Assembly (NCBI RefSeq): GCF_001898325.1
Contig: NZ_MKTR01000014.1
Coordinates: forward strand, 62,001 to 126,000
Direction of reading: 5' to 3'
Origin: Microbacterium sp. 67-17
Lineage (GTDB): Bacteria > Actinomycetota > Actinomycetes > Actinomycetales > Microbacteriaceae
Length of the DNA stretch: 64,000 bases
Part shown: positions 8,369-16,422 of the stretch, one piece after another
How positions within the stretch are numbered: position 1 is the first letter of the stretch
Layout of the letters: each line of letters begins with the position of its first letter
Position numbers and translations under genes: made by a program
Notes under the pieces: generated by a model
Told to the model about the DNA's origin: nothing
The model's input: the letters and a program-made list of their open reading frames with translations, nothing else
Database searches by the model: none

Positions 8369-9273
8369 GCGGTTGCCTCTCCTCGTCGGTAGCGGTGCAG
8401 ACCCACCCCGATCAGGGCGACGGAGCCGGCAGCGATCAGGCCCAGCGCGACCGAGCCGAAGATGGGCCCCCACGGGGCGGCAGGGTCGCTGGATGCTTGA
8501 CCGGCGAGCTGGATCAGCATCCGTCCGATGCCGCCGCGCATGCCGATCGAGACCTCGGCGACGACGACCCCGAGCACAGCGTTGGCAGCCGCGAGGCGCA
8601 ACGCGGGAAGCAGATGGGGGACCGCTGCAGGAAGGCGCAGGTGACGGAGAGTCGCCCAATAGCCGACGGCGTAGGTGCGCATCAGGTCGACGTGGATGCG
8701 GTCGGGCGCTTCCAGGCCCCGCAGAGCCCCGATGGCAACGGGAAAGAACGCGAGATACGAGGCGATGACGGCGACCGAGAGCCACTGCGGCCAACTCGTT
8801 CCGCCGCGATCGATCTGGTTGCCGATCGCGTTGATCACGGGCGCGAACGCGATGAGGGGGACCGTTTGGCTCACGACGATCCACGGCAGCAGGCCCCACT
8901 CAAGAAGCTGCCACCGCTGCATGACAAGAGCCAGCGCTCCGCCCACGGCGACGCCGAGTACCCAGCCGACCGCTGCGATCCCGAGCGTCGTGAGTGCAGC
9001 GACGGCGACGGTCGCGATGAGGGGCGGTGTGTCGCCACCGCTGGTGGGCGCGACAAGTCTTGCGAGCATGTCCCACACGTGAGGCATGGCGCGATCGTGG
9101 GTGCGCGGCAGGATCATGAGCCCCGAGCCGGTCCGCCCCTCGACCGCGCCGATCGTGACGCCGTCGGCAGGCCCGAGGAACTTGTAGCCCTCCCACAGCA
9201 GGATGATCGCAAGCACACCGAGGTTGCCCCACCCGAGCCCCTCGATCCGCCCCCGCATTCCCGCTTGGTTCAT
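8365..9273 (-). CDS. ABC transporter permease (second of two)
   Basis: This 302-residue membrane protein has the same fold as the other permease, with an EAA-like loop around DLMRTYAVGYWATLRHLRLP. It carries an extra region of about 70 residues between the first helix and the next membrane segments, which is likely periplasm-facing. Two different permeases in one transporter suggest a heterodimeric membrane part. It lies 31 bases downstream of the LLM oxidoreductase gene. Confidence 0.9.
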   Translation of the reverse strand: MNQAGMRGRIEGLGWGNLGVLAIILLWEGYKFLGPADGVTIGAVEGRTGSGLMILPRTHDRAMPHVWDMLARLVAPTSGGDTPPLIATVAVAALTTLGIAAVGWVLGVAVGGALALVMQRWQLLEWGLLPWIVVSQTVPLIAFAPVINAIGNQIDRGGTSWPQWLSVAVIASYLAFFPVAIGALRGLEAPDRIHVDLMRTYAVGYWATLRHLRLPAAVPHLLPALRLAAANAVLGVVVAEVSIGMRGGIGRMLIQLAGQASSDPAAPWGPIFGSVALGLIAAGSVALIGVGLHRYRRGEATA

Positions 9274-9304
9274 TCGCTCGCGTCGATCCCGTCGGCTCGG
9301 CTTC

Positions 9305-10321
9305 TCATGACTTTGCCGTGACCTTCTCGCGCAGGGCCGGGATCACCGTCTCGCCGTATGCGCGAAGGGTCTCTTCCTTGTTGTCGTGCTGCAGGTATCC
9401 CGCGAACTGCGTGACCCCGAGTGCCCGCAGCGCCTTCAGCTTGGCGATGTGCTCGTCGGGGGTGCCGAGGACGCAGAACCGATCGACGATCTCGTCGGGA
9501 ACGAAGTCCACGTGGTCGTTGTGGCTCTTGCCATGCGAGTTGTAGTCGTAGCCGGTGCGGCCGGCGATGTAGTCGGTGAGTGCCTGCGGCACAGCGCCAT
9601 CGGTGCCGTACTTCGCGACGATGTCGGCGACGTGGTTGCCGACCATCCCGCCGAACCAGCGGCACTGGTCGCGCATGTGCTCCCGGTCCTCTCCGATGTA
9701 CATGGGAGCGGCGACACAGAACGCGATCGACTCCGGGTCGCGGCCCGCTGCAGCGGCGGCATCCTTCACCGTCCGGATCATCCACGCGGCAATGTCGAGA
9801 TCCGCCAGCTGCAGGATGAACCCGTCGGCGACCTCACCGGTGAGCTTGAGGGCCAGCGGACCGTAGGCGGCGACCCAGACATCCAGTTCCGACCCGGCGC
9901 TCCACGGGAACTGCAGCGTCGCGCCGTTGTATTCGACGGCGCGGGAGTTGGCGAGCTCCCGGATGACGTGGATCGACTCGCGCAGTTCCTGCAGCGTCGA
10001 GGGCTTGCCGCCCGTGACCCGCACGGCCGAGTCGCCGCGGCCGATGCCGCAGATCGTGCGGTTGCCGTACATCTCGTTGAGGGTCGCGAACACGGATGCC
10101 GTGACAGTCCAGTCCCGCGTTGCGGGGTTCGTGACGAAGGGGCCTACCGTGACTTTGCGCGTCTCAGCGAGGATCGCCGAGTAGATGACATACGGCTCTT
10201 CCCACAGGAGGTGGGAGTCGAAGGTCCACACGTGGCTGAACCCGTGGGCTTCGGCGAGCTTGGAGAGCTGGATGACGCGCGACGCGGGCGGGTTGGTCTG
10301 CAGGACGACACCGAAATCCAT
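9305..10321 (-). CDS. LLM-class flavin/F420-dependent oxidoreductase
   Basis: This 338-residue protein is a luciferase-like monooxygenase (TIM barrel), opening with MDFGVVLQTNPPASRVIQL. It contains the typical GVGRG-like segment GIGRGDSAVRVTGG. It most resembles the F420-dependent reductase branch (from memory, the CPS_4043-type family, which often sits near hydantoinase genes). Its place between hydantoinase and transporter genes suggests it acts on the same ligand, perhaps oxidising or cleaving a ring. Whether it uses FMN or F420 cannot be decided from sequence. A modest ribosome site (AGGGG) precedes the ATG. Confidence 0.85.
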   Translation of the reverse strand: MDFGVVLQTNPPASRVIQLSKLAEAHGFSHVWTFDSHLLWEEPYVIYSAILAETRKVTVGPFVTNPATRDWTVTASVFATLNEMYGNRTICGIGRGDSAVRVTGGKPSTLQELRESIHVIRELANSRAVEYNGATLQFPWSAGSELDVWVAAYGPLALKLTGEVADGFILQLADLDIAAWMIRTVKDAAAAAGRDPESIAFCVAAPMYIGEDREHMRDQCRWFGGMVGNHVADIVAKYGTDGAVPQALTDYIAGRTGYDYNSHGKSHNDHVDFVPDEIVDRFCVLGTPDEHIAKLKALRALGVTQFAGYLQHDNKEETLRAYGETVIPALREKVTAKS

Positions 10322-10340
10322 GGACTTACCCCTGTTCCCG

Positions 10341-10370
10341 GTCGTTGAGCGAGCGAAGCGAGACGAAACG
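10341..10370. repeat. short intergenic repeat, candidate REP-like element
   Basis: The 54-base gap between the oxidoreductase and hydantoinase genes holds a distinctive stretch with the internal near-repeat GAGCGAGCGAAGCGAGACGA. The ends, CGTT and AACG, are complementary. I recall very similar sequences between genes in related actinobacteria, but cannot confirm copy number here. Only one copy is evident in this window. Confidence 0.4.
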
Positions 10371-10375
10371 CACGA

Positions 10376-11812
10376 TCACACCAGGTACTGACTCAGGCCG
10401 CGCTTGACGAAGCTGCCATCGCCCTTGCGGCCGAGGTACTGGCCGTCATCGACGATGACCTTGCCCTTGGAGATCACGGTGTCGACGTGTCCGTCGATCT
10501 CAAACCCCTCCCAGGCCGAGTGATCCATGTTCATGTGATGGGTCTTGTTCAGGCCGATCGAGGTGTGGCCGTTCGGGTCGTAGACGACGATGTCGGCATC
10601 CGCCCCGGGCTGGATGACGCCCTTCTTGCCGTACATCCCGAACATGCGTGCCGGCGTCGTGCTGGTGAGCTCGACCCAGCGCTCGAGGGTGATCTCGCCC
10701 GTCACGACGCCCTGATACATGAGGTCCATGCGGTGCTCGACAGAGCCGATGCCGTTGGGGATCTTGCGGAAGTCCCCGAGGCCCAGGGTCTTCTGATCCT
10801 TCATGCAGAACGGGCAATGATCGGTCGAGACCATCTGCAGATCGTTCGTGCGCAGAGCCTGCCACATGTGGTCCTGGTGGCCCTCGGCGCGGGAGCGCAG
10901 CGGCGTGGAGCACACCCACTTCGCGCCCTCGAACTCTCCCCACTGCTCGCTCGATGCCCCCAACTGCTCTTCGAGCGAGAGATAGAGGTACTGCGGGCAG
11001 GTCTCGCCGAACACGTTGAAGCCGTTGTCGCGAGCCGCGGCAAGCTGCTCAACAGCCTGCTTGGCCGAGACATGCACGACGTACAGGGGCGCTCCGGTGA
11101 TGTTCGAGAGCATGATGGCGCGGTGGGTGGCTTCTTCCTCGGCCTGCCACACGCGGGCCTTGCCGTGGAAGTAGGGCGAGGTCTTGCCGGCGTCGACGAG
11201 TTGCTGGGCGAGGACGTCGATGACCGGCCCGTTCTCGGCGTGCATCATTGTCAGCAGCCCGGTGTCGGCGGCGACCTGCATGGCCTTGAGGATCTGCGCG
11301 TCATCCGAGTAGAAGACCCCCGGGTAGGCCATGAACAGCTTGTAGCTCGTGATGCCTTCGTCGACCAGTTTGGGCAGGTACGCGAGCGAGTCGTCGTCGA
11401 TGCCGCCGACGATCTGGTGGAACCCGTAGTCGATCGCGCAGTTTCCCGCGGCAAGCTCGTGCCACGCCGCGAGACCGTCGGGCACCTTCGTGCCGTACGT
11501 CTGCACGGCGAAATCCACGATGGTCGTCGTCCCGCCCCAGGCCGCAGCCCGGGTGCCGGTCTCGAACGTGTCCGAGGCTGACGTGCCGCCGAAGGGGAGC
11601 TGCATGTGTGTGTGGGCGTCGATGCCGCCGGGGATGACGTACTTGCCGCCCGCATCGACGACGGTGTCGACGGATGCCGCCAGGTTCGTCCCGAGCAGTT
11701 CCGAGCCGGGCGCGAGGACGGCGACGATCCTCTCGCCGTCGACGAGGACGTCGGCTGCTGCCCGCCCGGTGGCGGAAACGACGGTGCCGCCGGTGATCAG
11801 TGTCGTGCTCAC
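10376..11812 (-). CDS. hydA: dihydropyrimidinase/hydantoinase
   Basis: This 478-residue enzyme belongs to the cyclic amidohydrolase family and opens the ring of dihydrouracil, dihydrothymine or hydantoins to N-carbamoyl amino acids. All metal ligands are visible: H67 and H69 (GGIDAHTHMQ), carboxylated K158 (SYKLFMAYPG), H191, H247 and D331 (STDHCPF). It starts at GTG 11812, whose bases overlap the stop of the nitrilase-like gene (GTGA), so the two are co-translated. Its product is the expected substrate of that neighbour. Hydantoinase versus true dihydropyrimidinase specificity cannot be settled from sequence. Confidence 0.93.
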   Translation of the reverse strand: MSTTLITGGTVVSATGRAAADVLVDGERIVAVLAPGSELLGTNLAASVDTVVDAGGKYVIPGGIDAHTHMQLPFGGTSASDTFETGTRAAAWGGTTTIVDFAVQTYGTKVPDGLAAWHELAAGNCAIDYGFHQIVGGIDDDSLAYLPKLVDEGITSYKLFMAYPGVFYSDDAQILKAMQVAADTGLLTMMHAENGPVIDVLAQQLVDAGKTSPYFHGKARVWQAEEEATHRAIMLSNITGAPLYVVHVSAKQAVEQLAAARDNGFNVFGETCPQYLYLSLEEQLGASSEQWGEFEGAKWVCSTPLRSRAEGHQDHMWQALRTNDLQMVSTDHCPFCMKDQKTLGLGDFRKIPNGIGSVEHRMDLMYQGVVTGEITLERWVELTSTTPARMFGMYGKKGVIQPGADADIVVYDPNGHTSIGLNKTHHMNMDHSAWEGFEIDGHVDTVISKGKVIVDDGQYLGRKGDGSFVKRGLSQYLV

Positions 11813-12657
11813 GGTGCGGAGATCCCTTCGTAGCTGTCGGGGCGGCGATCGCGATAGAACTGCCAGTCGTCGCGCATCTCCTGCACCATGTCGAGGTTCA
11901 GATCACGGATGAGGACCTCTTCGTGCTCGCTCGATCCCAGCTCTCCGACGAAATTTCCGCGGGGGTCGATGACCTGGCTCGTCCCGTAGAAGGTGACAGC
12001 CTCGTCGCCGTACTCGTTGTCTTCCCGGCCCACACGGTTTGGCTGAAGAACGAAGTAGCCGTTGGCGACAGCGGCGCAGGGCCCCTCGACCTCCCAGAGC
12101 CGGTTGGACAGGCCGGGCTTTGTCGCGTTGGGGTTGAAGACCATGTGCGCACCGTTCAGACCGAGTTCGCGCCACCCTTCGGGAAAGTGCCGGTCGTAGC
12201 AGATGTACATGCCGACGGTGCCGACCGCGGAGTCGAAGACGGGATAGCCGAGGTTGCCGGGACGGAAGTAGAACTTCTCCCAGAACTTCTCGACGTGGGG
12301 GATGTGGTTCTTGCGGTAGGTGCCGAGCACGGTGCCATCGGCATCCACCAGCACTGCCGTGTTGTAGTAGACCCCGGTCTGTGCTTCCTCGTAGATCGGC
12401 AGCACCATCACGGTGCCGAGCTCTTTCGCTACCGCGGCGAACCGCTGCACGATCGGGCCGTCGACCGGCTCGGCATAGCGGTAGTACTTCTTGTCCTGCG
12501 TGATGCCGAAGTACGGGCCGTAGAAGAGCTCTTGGAAGCACACGACCTGTGCACCGTCGGATGCTGCATCCCGGGCGAACTGCTCATGCTTGTCGAGCAT
12601 GGAGGCTTTGTCGCCTGTCCATGTGGTCTGCGTGATGGCCGCTCTTACCGTCGTCAT
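11809..12657 (-). CDS. nitrilase-superfamily carbamoyl-amide hydrolase, beta-ureidopropionase-like
   Basis: The 282-residue product starts at ATG 12657, chosen because GGAGGGAG lies 7-8 bases upstream and the family start (TTVRAAITQ) follows at once. The nitrilase triad is E43 (CFQELFYGPYF), K116 (YRKNHIPH) and C153 (MYICYDRHFPEG). The HIPHVEKFWEKFYF region is typical of beta-ureidopropionases and N-carbamoyl amino acid amidases, which hydrolyse N-carbamoyl-beta-alanine to beta-alanine, CO2 and ammonia. It is the first gene of the cluster and is coupled to the hydantoinase, giving a two-step path. Confidence 0.9.
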   Translation of the reverse strand: MTTVRAAITQTTWTGDKASMLDKHEQFARDAASDGAQVVCFQELFYGPYFGITQDKKYYRYAEPVDGPIVQRFAAVAKELGTVMVLPIYEEAQTGVYYNTAVLVDADGTVLGTYRKNHIPHVEKFWEKFYFRPGNLGYPVFDSAVGTVGMYICYDRHFPEGWRELGLNGAHMVFNPNATKPGLSNRLWEVEGPCAAVANGYFVLQPNRVGREDNEYGDEAVTFYGTSQVIDPRGNFVGELGSSEHEEVLIRDLNLDMVQEMRDDWQFYRDRRPDSYEGISAP

Positions 12658-12843
12658 ATCGGGTACTCCCTCCGCTTCGGCGGGCGAGCCGACCGGCCCA
12701 CTTCTCGCCATCCTGGGTCCTCGACGTTTCCCCACCGTTTCGTGTCATGTCGGGGTGGTAACCGTTCGGCTCGACGAGGTTGTCCTCGATCATGCGCCGT
12801 TCCGGGGCGGAAGGCGAGGGTTTTGGATGTCGGTGCCCCGCAG

Positions 12844-12856
12844 TACGCTTCCCGGC
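12844..12856 (+). promoter_or_regulatory. -10 box for leaderless MFS gene
   Basis: TACGCT at 12844-12849 is followed by 7 bases and the ATG at 12857, with no ribosome-binding sequence between. The 199-base gap from the nitrilase gene (12658-12856) must hold the divergent promoters for both sides. No other feature was seen in it. Confidence 0.5.
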
Positions 12857-14287
12857 ATGACGACTCCCGCCCCGGCGGACCCCACCGACGCCGCGCGTAC
12901 GCGCCTGTTCGGAACCGCGAACGAGCGGACCTTCCTGCACGTGCTCGTGAATACGGCTGCCGCGAACATCACGACGAGCTACCTGTGGTTCGCACTCACG
13001 TTCTGGGTGTACCTCGAGACCCGCTCTGTGCTGGCTACCGGGATCATCGGCGGCACCTACATGCTGCTTCTCGCCGTTTTCGCCATGTGGTTCGGGACGC
13101 TCGTTGACCGCCATCGCAAGCACCGGGTGATGGTGTTTTCGGCTGCCGCGACCCTGGTGGCTTTCCTGATTGCCGGCGCGCTCTATCTCGCTCAGCCCGA
13201 GTCCGCGCTCGTCGACATCAGTGGCCCGTGGTTCTGGCTGTTCGCCGGCATCATCCTGCTCGGCTCCATCGTCGAGAACATGCGCAACATCGCGCTCTCG
13301 ACGACGGTCACGCTGCTCGTGCCCGAGGAGCGGCACGCGAATGCCAACGGCCTCGTCGGCACGGTTCAGGGCATTGCGTTCATCATCACGAGCGTCTTCA
13401 GCGGACTGTCCGTGGGCCTGCTCGGCATGGGCTGGACGCTGCTCATCGCGATTGTGGCCACGGTGATAGCGGGGGTCCATTTGCTCCTGCTTCGGATCCC
13501 CGAGGACCAGCCGACGGCATCCGTGGGTCGAGGGGTTGACCTCCGCGGTGCCATCACCGCGGTGAGACTGGCACCCGGGCTGTTCGCGCTCATCATCTTC
13601 TCGACGTTCAACAACCTCATCGGCGGGGTCTACATCGCCCTGATGGACCCGTACGGCCTGACCCTGTTCAGTGTCGAAGCGTGGGGACTCGTGTTCGGGG
13701 TCGCCGCGACAGGGTTCATCGTCGGCGGCATCGTGATCGCGAGGTTCGGGCTCGGGCGCAATCCCATTCGCACGATGCTGCTCGTCGTTGTCGGAATGGG
13801 GATTCTCGGTGCCCTGTTCACGATCCGCGAGTGGTGGTTGCTCTACGCGGTTGGTATTTGGCTCTACATGGCTCTCGTGCCGGCCGTCGAGGCATCCGAG
13901 CAGACCGTCATTCAGAAGGTCGTGCCTTTCGGTACTCAGGGCCGCGTCTTCGGGTTTGCGGCGGCCTTCGAATCGGCGGCGGCCCCCATCACAGCCTTCC
14001 TCATCGCTCCCATCGCTGAGTTCTGGATCATCCCGTACATGGAGTCCCCCAGCGGTCAGCAGACGTGGGGCTGGCTCCTCGGGGATGGGGAGGCGCGGGG
14101 GATTGCGCTCGTGTTCGTCTTCGCCGGGCTTGCCATGGTCGTCATCGCCCTGCTTGCGTTCACGACCCGGTCGTACCGCCTCATTACGGCGCAGTACCGG
14201 GCAGCGCCTGAGGCTGAGGCTTCACAGGCTGAGGCCCCCGAGCCTGAGCCCGAAGCGGAGGTCGCGGGACCGACGCCGTCGCCGTAG
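12857..14287 (+). CDS. MFS transporter
   Basis: This 476-residue protein has about twelve hydrophobic segments and the MFS loop 2-3 motif in MWFGTLVDRHRKHRV. The tail is a charged run rich in Ala, Pro and Glu (from about residue 452) that is probably cytoplasmic. The start at 12857 was chosen because of the -10 box 7 bases upstream; an in-frame ATG 30 bases earlier lacks support. Distant similarity is to drug/permease-type carriers of the MFS_3 type. It is divergent from the hydantoin cluster and could take part in it, but there is no direct evidence for its substrate. Confidence 0.88.
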   Translation: MTTPAPADPTDAARTRLFGTANERTFLHVLVNTAAANITTSYLWFALTFWVYLETRSVLATGIIGGTYMLLLAVFAMWFGTLVDRHRKHRVMVFSAAATLVAFLIAGALYLAQPESALVDISGPWFWLFAGIILLGSIVENMRNIALSTTVTLLVPEERHANANGLVGTVQGIAFIITSVFSGLSVGLLGMGWTLLIAIVATVIAGVHLLLLRIPEDQPTASVGRGVDLRGAITAVRLAPGLFALIIFSTFNNLIGGVYIALMDPYGLTLFSVEAWGLVFGVAATGFIVGGIVIARFGLGRNPIRTMLLVVVGMGILGALFTIREWWLLYAVGIWLYMALVPAVEASEQTVIQKVVPFGTQGRVFGFAAAFESAAAPITAFLIAPIAEFWIIPYMESPSGQQTWGWLLGDGEARGIALVFVFAGLAMVVIALLAFTTRSYRLITAQYRAAPEAEASQAEAPEPEPEAEVAGPTPSP

Positions 14288-14345
14288 GCGGTCAGGCCCG
14301 AGCACATACATCTCGAGATGGACGCGGTGCGGGCTGCGCGTTCCG

Positions 14346-14358
14346 TAGCGTGAGTGGG
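14346..14358 (+). promoter_or_regulatory. -10 box for leaderless kinase gene
   Basis: TAGCGT at 14346-14351 is followed by 7 bases and GTG at 14359. This decides the start: an in-frame GTG at 14350 lies inside the -10 box itself and is therefore unlikely. Confidence 0.55.
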
Positions 14359-15579
14359 GTGAGACGCACCGGGATCTTTCGCGAACTCCTTCCCTACCAG
14401 GTGGCTACCGATGTCACCGTCGCGGGCGTCTTCGGGCTGCTCTGTATTCCGCTGGAGCTGACGGTCGGCGGCTGGGCTGCCGAGTCGGCGCTCGCGACGG
14501 TACTGATGTGTGTCCTCTTCGGGGCGGCGCTTGCGGTTCGTCGGCTGTCGCCGCTTCTCGCGCTCGGCGCGGCCTGGATCGCGGCGATCGTGCAGATGCT
14601 CCTGCTGCGGCCGCCCTCATTCGTGGATGTCGCGATCTTCGCGGTGCTCTACGCGACGGCGGCCTACGGGACTGTGCTGGTGTACTGGCTCGGGTTCGCA
14701 TCGGCGATCGTCGGGGCGGCAGTGATCACCGCGTACCTCTTCGGCACGCAACTGCTGAGCGTGTCCTCGTGGAGCGTTCTGCCCTTGGCTGCTGCTGTCC
14801 TCGTCGCGGCAGGGTTCGCACTGCTTCTGGCCTGGACGGTGGGAGCTCTCGTCCGGACGTCGCTGCGTGCCCGGCGCACCCAGCGTGAGCGTGAGCGTGC
14901 CGAACGGGGACGCATCGAAGAGCAGGAACGTGGTCGGATCGCCCGCGACATGCATGATGTCGTTGGTCATTCGCTCGCCGTCATCATCGCCCAGGCTGAC
15001 GGGGCTCGGTACGCCGCCGATGCCGATCCGCGGGCGGCGAAGGATGCCCTCGCGACGATCTCGACGACGGCACGCAGTGCACTCGCGGATGTTCGGCTGC
15101 TGCTCACGCAATTGCGCCACAGCGAAGGTGTCGCACCCCAGCCGATGCTGAACGACCTCGAAGGTCTTTATGCGCAGGTGCGAGCTGCTGGGCTCGCGGT
15201 GCGCGTGGATGTCGAACCGATGCCTCCCGCGACCGTGCCGGCTGCCGTGCAGTTGGCGATCTACCGGGTGCTGCAGGAGGCTCTCACCAACGCCATCCGC
15301 CATGGCGCCGGAGATGTCGAGGTGACGATGCGCTGGCTCCCGGACCGCCTGCACCTGTGGGCGTCGAATCCGGTCGATCGGCTGGTCGGTCTGCCAGAGC
15401 CGGATGCGCTTCGCCCGATCGAGTCGGCCGAAGTGCGCCACGGTATCGTCGGCATGCGCGAGCGTGCGCGGCTGGTCGGTGGGGCAGTGGAGGCCGGGAT
15501 GGTCGGGGAGATGTGGGTCGTGCGTGCGACCTTCCCTTTCGCTGTGGAGCCGGAGCGTCGAGAGTCGGCGGCACGATGA
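14359..15579 (+). CDS. two-component sensor histidine kinase, DesK/NarL-partner type
   Basis: This 406-residue membrane kinase has an N-terminal block of about five to six transmembrane helices (residues 15-165), then a HisKA_3 dimerisation domain and a HATPase_c domain. The phospho-accepting histidine is H199 in IARDMHDVVGHSL. The ATP-binding N-box is in YRVLQEALTNAIRHG. The membrane block has almost no extracellular loops, so it may sense a membrane state or a neighbouring transporter. It overlaps the response regulator gene by 4 bases and lies before an ABC exporter that it may control. Confidence 0.92.
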   Translation: MRRTGIFRELLPYQVATDVTVAGVFGLLCIPLELTVGGWAAESALATVLMCVLFGAALAVRRLSPLLALGAAWIAAIVQMLLLRPPSFVDVAIFAVLYATAAYGTVLVYWLGFASAIVGAAVITAYLFGTQLLSVSSWSVLPLAAAVLVAAGFALLLAWTVGALVRTSLRARRTQRERERAERGRIEEQERGRIARDMHDVVGHSLAVIIAQADGARYAADADPRAAKDALATISTTARSALADVRLLLTQLRHSEGVAPQPMLNDLEGLYAQVRAAGLAVRVDVEPMPPATVPAAVQLAIYRVLQEALTNAIRHGAGDVEVTMRWLPDRLHLWASNPVDRLVGLPEPDALRPIESAEVRHGIVGMRERARLVGGAVEAGMVGEMWVVRATFPFAVEPERRESAAR

Positions 15580-16244
15580 CCGACCAGAGCAGTGCGGGTC
15601 GCGCCGTCATCCGCGTCGCTCTCGTGGATGATCAGGCGCTCTTTCGGGCCGGCATCCGCATGGTGATCGCCTCACAACCCGACATGGCAGTCGTCGGCGA
15701 GGCGGGGGACGGTCAAGCAGCCCTATCGATGGTGCGAGACACGCGGCCGGACGTCGTGCTCATGGACATCCGGATGCCGGTCATGGACGGCCTCGAGGCG
15801 ACGGCGCACCTGCTGCAGGACCCTGACGCGCCGCGGATCGTGATGCTGACGACGTTCGACCTCGATGAGGCGGCGGCTCGAGCGATCCGTGGCGGCGCGA
15901 GCGGGTTCCTCCTCAAGGATGCCGAACCCGAGTTCGTCCTCGCCGCCATCCGCAGCGTGTATGCCGGTTCGGCGGTGATCGCGGCGACGGCCACGGCGCA
16001 GCTGTTCGCGCACTTCCGGGATGAACAGACCCGCCCCGCACCGCGAGCGTTCGGCGAGCTGACCGAGAGAGAGCGCGAGATCTTCGGTCTCGCCGCTCGC
16101 GGCCTGTCCAACGCCGAAATCGCCAGCCGCGAGTACCTCTCGGAGGCGACGGTGAAGACGCACATCAGTCGCATCCTCGGCAAGCTGGGGCTGCGTGATC
16201 GTGTCCAGCTCGTCGTCTTCGCCTATGAGCACGGCCTTGTCTGA
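15576..16244 (+). CDS. LuxR/NarL-type response regulator
   Basis: The 222-residue regulator starts at ATG 15576 inside the stop of the kinase gene (ATGA). The receiver domain (about residues 12-130) has the acidic pair in LVDDQ, phosphorylation site D64 (VLMDIRMP) and a conserved lysine in FLLKDAEP. The C-terminal LuxR-type helix-turn-helix (about 155-215) carries LTEREREIFGLAARGLSNAEIA and ATVKTHISRIL. It is the cognate partner of the upstream kinase. Likely targets include the ABC exporter genes that follow after a 178-base gap. Confidence 0.95.
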   Translation: MTDQSSAGRAVIRVALVDDQALFRAGIRMVIASQPDMAVVGEAGDGQAALSMVRDTRPDVVLMDIRMPVMDGLEATAHLLQDPDAPRIVMLTTFDLDEAAARAIRGGASGFLLKDAEPEFVLAAIRSVYAGSAVIAATATAQLFAHFRDEQTRPAPRAFGELTEREREIFGLAARGLSNAEIASREYLSEATVKTHISRILGKLGLRDRVQLVVFAYEHGLV

Positions 16245-16270
16245 CCTCTCCCGCATATCGAGTCCTCCGC

Positions 16271-16326
16271 GAGGGGTCACAACACGCCGCATGTGGTGGC
16301 GTCTGTGCGGCATGTTGCGACCCCTC
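16271..16326. repeat. long imperfect inverted repeat between regulator and ABC genes
   Basis: Two 22-base arms (16271-16292 and 16305-16326) form an inverted repeat with three mismatches around a 12-base centre. The arms begin and end with GAGGGGTC and GACCCCTC. It may act as a bidirectional terminator after the response regulator gene, or be a copy of a genomic palindromic repeat. No coding sequence overlaps it. Confidence 0.55.
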
Positions 16327-16409
16327 ACGTGAGGCGGATGCCGCGGAATCATCCTTTCGATGGATGCCGGCGAGACTTCGGGATGACGCGGGGGCGGGGG
16401 CCTGATTCC

Positions 16410-16422
16410 TAGCGTCGGAGAT
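16410..16422 (+). promoter_or_regulatory. -10 box for leaderless ABC exporter operon
   Basis: TAGCGT at 16410-16415, then 7 bases, then ATG 16423. The hexamer is identical to the one before the sensor kinase gene, which fits joint control of the two operons. Confidence 0.5.

Noticed and set aside
10487..11581. A 364-codon plus-strand frame opposite the hydantoinase gene
   Set aside because: Hydantoinase metal ligands are complete on the minus strand, so the plus frame is a shadow.
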